A stretch of DNA of 64,000 bases from an uncultured Saccharospirillaceae bacterium (GTDB taxonomy: Bacteria; Pseudomonadota; Gammaproteobacteria; Pseudomonadales; Oceanobacteraceae). The notes beneath the pieces were generated by a model. The model did no database searches, was not told the DNA's origin, and saw only the letters and a list, made by a program, of their open reading frames with translations. The position numbers were made by a program, and so were the translations under genes. The stretch is from the NCBI GenBank assembly GCA_947499545.1, contig CANMOZ010000008.1, positions 1 to 64,000 on the forward strand, given 5' to 3'. Shown here in pieces: positions 8,620 to 14,329 of this stretch. Each line of letters starts with the position of its first letter. Position 1 is the stretch's first letter.

Positions 8620-8650
8620 ATATTTCCGATAATAATGTTTATCGGCAATA
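8620..8650. repeat. dif-like palindrome, copy 2 (one mismatch)
   Basis: Left arm ATTTCCGATAA (8622-8632) is identical to copy 1. The centre is TAATGT (8633-8638) and the right arm TTATCGGCAAT (8639-8649) differs from copy 1 by one base. The two sites share orientation and enclose about 5.95 kb that contains only the Rhs toxin and its putative immunity gene, the geometry of a cassette that could excise or integrate by site-specific recombination. Sequence outside the palindromes is not obviously conserved between the copies. Confidence 0.55.
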
Positions 8651-8712
8651 GGGGGCTTGATAACCAACGGTACGAAAAACCACGTTAAATGGGTAAAGCC
8701 AGGAGAGTAAAA

Positions 8713-8769
8713 ATGGGACAACAAGCAGCGATATGCTTGGTTCTAGCCTTGGCAATCAGTGGGCTATGA
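8713..8769 (+). CDS. Possible 18-residue hydrophobic peptide
   Basis: ATG at 8713 follows AGGAGAG with a 5-base gap, an excellent ribosome-binding site, and opens an 18-codon frame encoding a mostly hydrophobic peptide (AAICLVLALAISGL at its end). A strong terminator follows 31 bases later, so the unit looks like a tiny complete gene. It could equally be the 5' end of a gene truncated when the island inserted. No family is recognised. Confidence 0.35.
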   Translation: MGQQAAICLVLALAISGL

Positions 8770-8800
8770 ATCCCCGTAGTTTGTTGTACGACGGAGCCTA

Positions 8801-8830
8801 AAAAAGCCAGCGTGGAGTAGCTGGCTTTTT
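8801..8830. terminator. Bidirectional intrinsic terminator
   Basis: AAAAAGCCAGC (8801-8811) pairs perfectly with GCTGGCTTTTT (8820-8830) across an 8-base loop. T tracts are present in both directions, so it can end both the short plus-strand unit and the minus-strand HDOD gene ending at 8850. Confidence 0.85.
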
Positions 8831-8849
8831 AATGGACATGTAGAGAAGG

Positions 8850-9704
8850 CTAGTCCAACAAAGCCTCCATTCCTGATTCAAGATCCTGTGTTTCCTGAAC
8901 ATCTTCCAGCGCGTGCTGAGTGTCTAACCCTGTTTGGGCCGCTACTCTCATTGGGAAGTTTTCAAGCACTTGGTGTTCTGTCATGTTGTTGACATGAGCA
9001 TCATGAATATAAACAGCCATATTGATCAGCCCGGCATAATGATTAAAGGGTTCAGCTTTTAATGGATCGCAATGATGTTGAATGGCGCCATAAATGGTAT
9101 CAGGAAATTTCCAGCGTTTGGCTAATTCTCCACCCACTTGTCCGTAGTTGAACCCTAGTATCGATTCCTGTGCTTTACCCAAAGGCCTCCCTTCAAGGGC
9201 TTCTGAGTCTGCTTGCTGTGCTTCTGTGGGAAAGGTCACATGAATGAGCAGATCGCCGATGCTGTGTAACATGCCACAGGTAAAAGCCGTTTCAGGGTGC
9301 AAGCCTTTGCAGTATTTTGCCATCCATTTGGCGATTTCTGCCACAGCAAAGTTATCACGCCAAAACTTTTTGCGATCCAGGCCGTCAGGTACAACCGTTG
9401 CGCCTGTAATGCCGGATGCCAATACCATGGTTCTCAGTGTCGCAAACCCTAAGATGACCGATGCATCCGAAGTGGATTCAATGGTTCGCGAAACGCCGTA
9501 ATGCGCTGAATTGGCCAATCGTAAAACCTTTGCTGTTAGCACCTGATCCAAGGCGATCTTTTTGGCGACGTCATCAATATCAATGTCGGGATCATCAAAG
9601 GTCTCAATCAGTTCCTGCACGACTTTAGGAATATTGGGCAGGTTTTGAGATTGATTAAAAATGTGGGCCATGTCGTAGCCCAAGGGTTCGGCTGCATTAC
9701 CCAT
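8850..9704 (-). CDS. HDOD domain protein
   Basis: A 284-aa cytoplasmic protein whose residues 17-210 form an HDOD domain: NLPNIPKVVQELIETFDDPD, IALDQVLTAKVLRLANSA and later CGMLHSIGDLL. HDOD proteins are HD-related but usually lack the catalytic His-Asp pair, and act as regulatory partners in signalling, motility or stress response. ATG 9704 has AAGGA 7 bases upstream and is preferred over the internal Met at residue 12. It is a single-gene unit closed by the terminator at 8801-8830. A perfect 10-bp hairpin lies in its leader region (9745-9772). The specific process it controls cannot be read from the sequence. Confidence 0.88.
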   Translation of the reverse strand: MGNAAEPLGYDMAHIFNQSQNLPNIPKVVQELIETFDDPDIDIDDVAKKIALDQVLTAKVLRLANSAHYGVSRTIESTSDASVILGFATLRTMVLASGITGATVVPDGLDRKKFWRDNFAVAEIAKWMAKYCKGLHPETAFTCGMLHSIGDLLIHVTFPTEAQQADSEALEGRPLGKAQESILGFNYGQVGGELAKRWKFPDTIYGAIQHHCDPLKAEPFNHYAGLINMAVYIHDAHVNNMTEHQVLENFPMRVAAQTGLDTQHALEDVQETQDLESGMEALLD

Positions 9705-9744
9705 GGTGGCATCCTTGCTAAGAGGTTCTCATTAAGCGTAGCAC

Positions 9745-9772
9745 TCATCAAGGGGCTGGTTACCCTTGATGA
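9745..9772. promoter_or_regulatory. Perfect 10-bp inverted repeat in the HDOD/isomerase divergent region
   Basis: TCATCAAGGG (9745-9754) and CCCTTGATGA (9763-9772) are exact complements around an 8-base loop. There is no T tract on either side, so it is not a normal terminator. It lies 40-70 bases upstream of the HDOD start, compatible with an operator or an mRNA leader hairpin. Confidence 0.4.
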
Positions 9773-9916
9773 TCGATAGCCGTAGATTTAAAAAGCTGCG
9801 TGTTAATGCAAGCAAAACAGGAGGATGGCATGTGTAATTGGAAAAGAGGGTTATTGAAATAGTGCTTGTAAGCCCTAAGCTAATACTTGAAACCTAATCG
9901 AAATAAGGATTAGACC

Positions 9917-10717
9917 ATGGAGGTCAGTGCCAATATCAGCTACTTGTTCAATGAAGTGCCGCTTCTTGATCGTCCTCAAGCGGCTCGTGCAGCTGATTTT
10001 AAAACCATTGATGTAACCTCACCGTTTGATGCAAGCCCAGAAGATTGGAAGCAAGCCCTTAAAGGCGCACGTTCTCGCTTAATGAGTTTTGATTTGCCAA
10101 TGGGGGATTTTCATCAAGGAGGTGAAGGCCTGTTGGCTGATCCCGCCCAGCAAGAGGCTTTTGAGACCGCCATGGCTCGATCGCTTGAATATGCCGATGC
10201 TTTGAAAGTGGACTCAATCAATGTCGTGTCAGGTCGATGTACCAGTACCCAAACGGGCAAAGCATGGCAAACGATGATTGAGCGCTGCACCCTTTTAGCC
10301 GATGAATTGGAAAAGCGAGAGATGCATTTAACCATTGAGCCGCTGAATACTCAGGATTTTACTAAAGTCATGGTTTTTAATGTGGAAACCGCTTTAGATT
10401 TTATATCCGATGTTGATCGCGCCAATGTCGCTATGCAAATAGATATTTATGAAATGCATATGATGGAACCTGGTTTAACAGAAAAATTGAGGGTCAAAGC
10501 AAAATGGATACGTCGAGTGCAATTAAGTGATTTTCCAAAGCGCAATGAGCCGGGTTCAGGCAATATGAACTTGATCGATATTGAAAGAGCTTTAATGGAA
10601 GGAGGGTATCGAGGTTGGTTAAGTGCAGCTTACGAACCAACTGGCAGTACCCAAGATAGCTTGAATTGGCTTTCAACGCTGAGTGCAGTGGCTTTATCCG
10701 AACGGCTGCAAAGCTGA
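9917..10717 (+). CDS. Hydroxypyruvate isomerase-like TIM-barrel protein
   Basis: A 266-aa protein of the xylose-isomerase-like TIM barrel superfamily (AP endonuclease family 2 fold), closest in layout to hydroxypyruvate isomerase (Hyi), which interconverts hydroxypyruvate and tartronate semialdehyde. Likely metal and catalytic residues are Glu141 (TIEPLN), Asp176 (QIDIYEMH), Gln202 (VQLSD) and Glu240 (AAYEPTG), matching the family pattern with two catalytic glutamates about 100 residues apart. AAGGA lies upstream of ATG 9917. The GST gene starts only 9 bases after its stop, so they form an operon. No glyoxylate carboligase or tartronate reductase is nearby, so the actual substrate is uncertain. 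A 10-codon frame with a good AGGAGG lies upstream at 9830. Confidence 0.75.
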   Translation: MEVSANISYLFNEVPLLDRPQAARAADFKTIDVTSPFDASPEDWKQALKGARSRLMSFDLPMGDFHQGGEGLLADPAQQEAFETAMARSLEYADALKVDSINVVSGRCTSTQTGKAWQTMIERCTLLADELEKREMHLTIEPLNTQDFTKVMVFNVETALDFISDVDRANVAMQIDIYEMHMMEPGLTEKLRVKAKWIRRVQLSDFPKRNEPGSGNMNLIDIERALMEGGYRGWLSAAYEPTGSTQDSLNWLSTLSAVALSERLQS

Positions 10718-10726
10718 GGTTTGAAT

Positions 10727-11383
10727 ATGAGTATGCCAAAGATTGAATTAGTCAGCTTTAAGTTGTGCCCATTTGTGCAGCGTTCTGTCATTATGTTAAA
10801 GCAAAAAGATATTCCTTATGAAATCAACTACATAGACCTTTCTGAAAAACCCGATTGGTTTTTAGCGATTTCTCCTTTAGGTAAAGTTCCTTTGTTAAAA
10901 GTGGAGGGGGAAGTTTTATTTGAATCAGCGGTCATTAATGAATATTTAGATGACATTACAACCCCTAGGCTCATGCCTCTTGAGCCGCTTCCGAAAGCAA
11001 GGCAAAGGGCTTGGATTGAGTTCGTATCGGCTTGTGTTGGTTTGCAACATCGTTGGATGCTGACGCCAAGCCATGATGACGTTGAAAAGCAACTTGCTGA
11101 CTATCGTTCCAGACTTGAGCATCTAGAACGCGCGCTCCAGGGTCCTTTATTTTCTGGTGAGGTATTTTCCTTGGTTGATGCGGCACTTGCTCCTATGGTT
11201 ATGCGCGATGAATGGGTAAGAGAAACCTTTGGTCGGGTTATATACGAGGGGTTTCCAAAGTTAGAAAGCTATGCGCAGACCACGCTTGAGCTTCGCTCAG
11301 TGCGTGAGTCTGTTGTTGATGACTTCCCTGAATTGCTTGAATCCTACCTTCGCGACAATGGCTCTTTTTTAGCTGTTGGGTAA
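10727..11383 (+). CDS. Glutathione S-transferase family protein
   Basis: A 218-aa soluble protein with a thioredoxin-fold N-terminal domain (residues 1-80: SFKLCPFVQRSVIML, then GKVPLLKVEGEVLFESAVINEYLDD) and an all-helical C-terminal domain. The CPF motif near the N-terminus suggests a cysteine-type (omega/beta-like) active site, and VPLL with ESAVI is the glutathione-binding signature. ATG 10727 has GAGGT 6 bases upstream; TTG 10721 and ATG 10733 are less likely. It is co-transcribed with the isomerase-like gene. Its last 40 bases overlap the end of the convergent lyase gene. The substrate is unknown. Confidence 0.88.
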   Translation: MSMPKIELVSFKLCPFVQRSVIMLKQKDIPYEINYIDLSEKPDWFLAISPLGKVPLLKVEGEVLFESAVINEYLDDITTPRLMPLEPLPKARQRAWIEFVSACVGLQHRWMLTPSHDDVEKQLADYRSRLEHLERALQGPLFSGEVFSLVDAALAPMVMRDEWVRETFGRVIYEGFPKLESYAQTTLELRSVRESVVDDFPELLESYLRDNGSFLAVG

Positions 11384-12630
11384 ATTTTCAATGCTCTGAC
11401 TTCATAATCCACCTGTACGGGCAGGTCTTTTGAACCGCTACTTTTATAAATCCCAAATTTAAAATAGGGAAAACTTTGGTCATGATTGCCTATCGGGCCT
11501 TGATAGCGTGCAAGGTATCGTTGAGTCTTCATGTCGAAAACGTTGACGGTCCCTATTGCGTTTGAATTCTGAGAGTTGGGTTGCCAGCGGGGCCATTTCA
11601 CTTCAATTTTAAGGTGTATCCAACGGTCGAAATGACTGTCATTAAGTGCTTGTTGCCATATGACACTAACGGCAGATGCCCAAGTGTTGGTCAATTCTGA
11701 GAAAGGTTCCAATTGTTGGGTTGTGTAATCACAGACAAATAACTGCCCTGGTGGGGCTGACATACTGACTTTGGGGCAGCGAGTCAAACGGCGATCATGC
11801 ACTGGGTAGCGGAAGCTGTTTGCAATGAGTGCTAATCTTCCCTGTTTAATTTTAAGTGCCATGGGGGGGAAGCCCCCCTGATCAAAGAGATTTCCTTCAG
11901 ACTTTAATTGATGGTAGTGGTGTAAGCCTTGAAGGAAATCCTGATCTTGCTGCCCATTTAATTCCAACTTTTCTGAAACCCATGGAGCCGCTTCAGACGC
12001 TCGAAACGTCAATCGATCAGGGGTTCCATGCCATTGAGCAATAATGACAGACATGTCGTCTGATAGCAGGGCTTTTTGATTGGTTATAGTGCCTGTATAG
12101 GTTGTGACCTTTGGATGAAAATTTGTGGGTAATTTAAAACGTAGTTCATAGTTTAATCGAGCATTTTGAGTGGGCCATTGGTTTTGCATCATGGACTTTG
12201 TTGCAGATTTAAATTGAACCTCAGTTGGAGATACCCCGGAAGTAAGAAAATCTTCAATGGGGAAAAACCCTGTGGTCCATTCAGATCGCTGTCTGCCATC
12301 TTTAAGCGTTCCAAAGGTTGGCAAGTCTTTAACGGGAATCGCAGTCATGGAAATCGAATCCAAACCGACATCAGTGTGTGGGATGCGAGCCAAAGGGTGT
12401 GAGCTGCCAACAGGTGCGAGTAACGTGGCTGAGTGGGTTTTTAGGGTGCAGTGGGAGTGAATGATGTGGGTTTGAGGGTTGATTTTACCCTCTATTTGGT
12501 TTTGTCCAATTGAGCAGTTGTCTTGTATATATTCGTTATAACGATCGATATGGTTCTGATTGGATGCGAGTGCGGGAAGGCACAGGCTAAGAATATACGA
12601 ACAAAAAGTATTACGAATGGTTAGGCTCAT
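11344..12630 (-). CDS. Secreted polysaccharide lyase of the heparin lyase I-like fold
   Basis: A 428-aa exported protein. ATG 12630 has AAGGGG 6 bases upstream, and residues 1-23 form a signal peptide (SYILSLCLPALAS); a longer frame from 12663 spoils the signal. The C-terminal half has features of the polysaccharide lyase superfamily typified by heparin lyase I (concanavalin-like jelly roll): IIAQWHGTPD in the middle and FKFGIYKSS near the end. Such enzymes cleave acidic polysaccharides by beta-elimination; the substrate here could be a glycosaminoglycan, glucuronan or algal polymer. It follows glutaminase on the same strand with an 85-base gap and overlaps the GST gene tail to tail. The family call is from remembered motifs and moderately secure. 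Confidence 0.65.
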   Translation of the reverse strand: MSLTIRNTFCSYILSLCLPALASNQNHIDRYNEYIQDNCSIGQNQIEGKINPQTHIIHSHCTLKTHSATLLAPVGSSHPLARIPHTDVGLDSISMTAIPVKDLPTFGTLKDGRQRSEWTTGFFPIEDFLTSGVSPTEVQFKSATKSMMQNQWPTQNARLNYELRFKLPTNFHPKVTTYTGTITNQKALLSDDMSVIIAQWHGTPDRLTFRASEAAPWVSEKLELNGQQDQDFLQGLHHYHQLKSEGNLFDQGGFPPMALKIKQGRLALIANSFRYPVHDRRLTRCPKVSMSAPPGQLFVCDYTTQQLEPFSELTNTWASAVSVIWQQALNDSHFDRWIHLKIEVKWPRWQPNSQNSNAIGTVNVFDMKTQRYLARYQGPIGNHDQSFPYFKFGIYKSSGSKDLPVQVDYEVRALKIYPTAKKEPLSRR

Positions 12631-12715
12631 GATCATCCCCTTGATTGTGGCGTGCTCCTGCAAGCGCTACACAATAAAAGGGATGAGTTGTCTGGGTCAA
12701 AGCGTTGGGCTGAGA

Positions 12716-13642
12716 TTAAGCAAGTCCACTGAAAATACTAACGTCCAGTGCTTCTGTGAGTCGCTCTAAAGCAAAGACTCCGGCAACAGAATTGCCAAAT
12801 TCATTTAATTCGGGTGACCATACACAAACGGTGAACTTGCCCGGTATGACCCCAACAATTCCGCCGCCCACTCCTGACTTTCCAGGCATGCCAACCCGAA
12901 AGGCAAAATCGCCTGCAGCGTCATACAAACCGCTGGTCAGCAGAAGGGCATTGACCTGTTGCGTTTGTTTTGGGGTTAGGACTTCGGTGTTTGATTGTAA
13001 GCAAGTGCCATGATTCATTAAAAAACTGAAAGCTTTCACCAGTTCAGCACAATTCATGCTGATAGCACAGTAGCTAAAATAGGCTCGCAACACAGAATCG
13101 ACGTCATTAAAAAAGTTGCCGAATGACTTCATAAGCCAAGCGGCTGCGGCATTACGTTCGCGATGCCGATACTCAGATTCAGAAACGGTTTCGTCGATCA
13201 AAATACTTCGCTCATCAGCCAGTCGCCGTACGGTTTCCAGCATGGAGTGAGTGGGGGCTGAAATGCGAGACATCAGGGCATCAACCACCACCAGTGCTCC
13301 GGCATTTATAAAAGGGTTGCGTGGTTTGCCGTTTTCATACTCCAGCTGGACAAGTGAGTTGAAGGCGGTGCCAGAGGGCTCAATGCCCACGCGCTGCCAT
13401 AGGCGGTCTCCGTGGCGCTGCAAAGCGAGCGTCAATGAGAGTACTTTGGAGATGGACTGGATAGAAAATCGAGCGTCAGCATCCCCAGCTTTGTATAGCT
13501 CACCATCGGCGGTCAGTAAGGCGATACCGAATTGATCCGGATTGACCTGTGCCAATGCCGGTATGTAGCTGGCGACTTTGCCTTTGCCGAAGTACTTGGG
13601 TGCTTCTGCAGCAATACCATCTAGAATGCTTTGATACGACAT
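12716..13642 (-). CDS. glsA: Glutaminase A
   Basis: A 308-aa cytoplasmic enzyme that hydrolyses L-glutamine to glutamate and ammonia. It belongs to the serine beta-lactamase-like glutaminase family: the Ser63-x-x-Lys66 motif (FSIQSISKV) is the catalytic pair, and NPFINAGA, MNCAELVKAFSFL and GKSGVGGGIVGVIPG are family signatures. Length matches E. coli YbaS/YneH. ATG 13642 is chosen because GGAGG lies 5 bases upstream; a frame extension to 13690 has no such site. Possible functions are nitrogen release and acid resistance. No transporter partner is adjacent. Confidence 0.95.
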   Translation of the reverse strand: MSYQSILDGIAAEAPKYFGKGKVASYIPALAQVNPDQFGIALLTADGELYKAGDADARFSIQSISKVLSLTLALQRHGDRLWQRVGIEPSGTAFNSLVQLEYENGKPRNPFINAGALVVVDALMSRISAPTHSMLETVRRLADERSILIDETVSESEYRHRERNAAAAWLMKSFGNFFNDVDSVLRAYFSYCAISMNCAELVKAFSFLMNHGTCLQSNTEVLTPKQTQQVNALLLTSGLYDAAGDFAFRVGMPGKSGVGGGIVGVIPGKFTVCVWSPELNEFGNSVAGVFALERLTEALDVSIFSGLA

Positions 13643-13910
13643 TAACTCCTCCACTCGTAGCTTAGCATTCTCCCAAAAAAGACACTTCAAACAAATGTTT
13701 GAATAAGAAAGCTGAACGATGGGGTCGCTTTGGCGAACCCTTTATTGAAAAGAAAGGTAGGTTTTGAGCTGGTTAGCGATTGGCATCTGATGAGTCATAG
13801 CTAGGACAAGTGCCTCGAATAAGTCAAGCGCTTTACTCAGAAGAGGAAAAAGATCAAGGATTGGTGTCTCAATCCATTGAATTATAATGTGAATTTTGAC
13901 AGGTAGTTGC

Positions 13911-14252
13911 CTAATTCGAGAGTTCAGATAGCGGGCCGTCTGGGGTTGTGGGCTCTTGAACCAAGATAAAGGGCTTGACCACCAAGGCCCAAAGGCTCGT
14001 ATTTGAACCTGCCCAGCGGAGAGCTGTTGCATCATCAACAGGGAGAAGCTTTTCAGAGTTCTGTAGCGATTTGATCTTTTCGACCTGATCCTCAGCGATG
14101 CTGGCACCTACTGCTACCAGATCTTCACTGGGCGCTACCCATAAAAGCTGCCCAGCAGCAAAAAACCGCTGTAAGGCTTGCCATTCAATTTGAGCGGTTT
14201 CTAAATTGAGACGCGTTTTCAGATCCAGGCTCTCGGTGGTTAGCGTTTCCAA
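13911..14252 (-). CDS. DUF2288 family protein
   Basis: A 113-aa soluble protein matching the DUF2288 pattern: NLETAQIEWQALQRFFAAGQ, then VAPSEDLVAVGASIAED, then ATALRWAGSNTSLWALVVKPF and a final VLVQ-like strand. The family is widespread in Gammaproteobacteria and cyanobacteria with no known function. The start is TTG at 14252; no ATG lies closer to the conserved part. The gene sits between glutaminase and the hybrid kinase, all on the minus strand. An overlapping frame at 13742-14107 is rejected. The 170 bases downstream hold nothing recognised. Confidence 0.8.
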   Translation of the reverse strand: METLTTESLDLKTRLNLETAQIEWQALQRFFAAGQLLWVAPSEDLVAVGASIAEDQVEKIKSLQNSEKLLPVDDATALRWAGSNTSLWALVVKPFILVQEPTTPDGPLSELSN

Positions 14253-14329
14253 TTGGAAGAACTCACATCAGTAGGTAATCAAGGCGCAAAGCATACTGAG
14301 AATTGGTTGTTGGCGCAATTCGAGTCGTA

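Larger units (their letters stand above)
8310..8700. other. Non-coding right part of the island, with two palindromes upstream of the Rhs gene
   Basis: No convincing gene. It contains the 10-bp palindrome TCACTAGTGA (8421-8430) and the 12-bp palindrome TGTGTGCACACA (8439-8450), both 110-140 bp upstream of the Rhs start codon, which is a plausible place for a regulator to bind. An IS-end-like sequence (8470-8500) and the second dif-like site (8622-8649) are listed separately. A well-formed promoter could not be pinpointed. Confidence 0.45.

Noticed and set aside
13742..14107. 121-aa minus-strand frame after DUF2288
   Set aside because: It overlaps the DUF2288 gene in another frame and shows no family pattern; DUF2288 is recognised.
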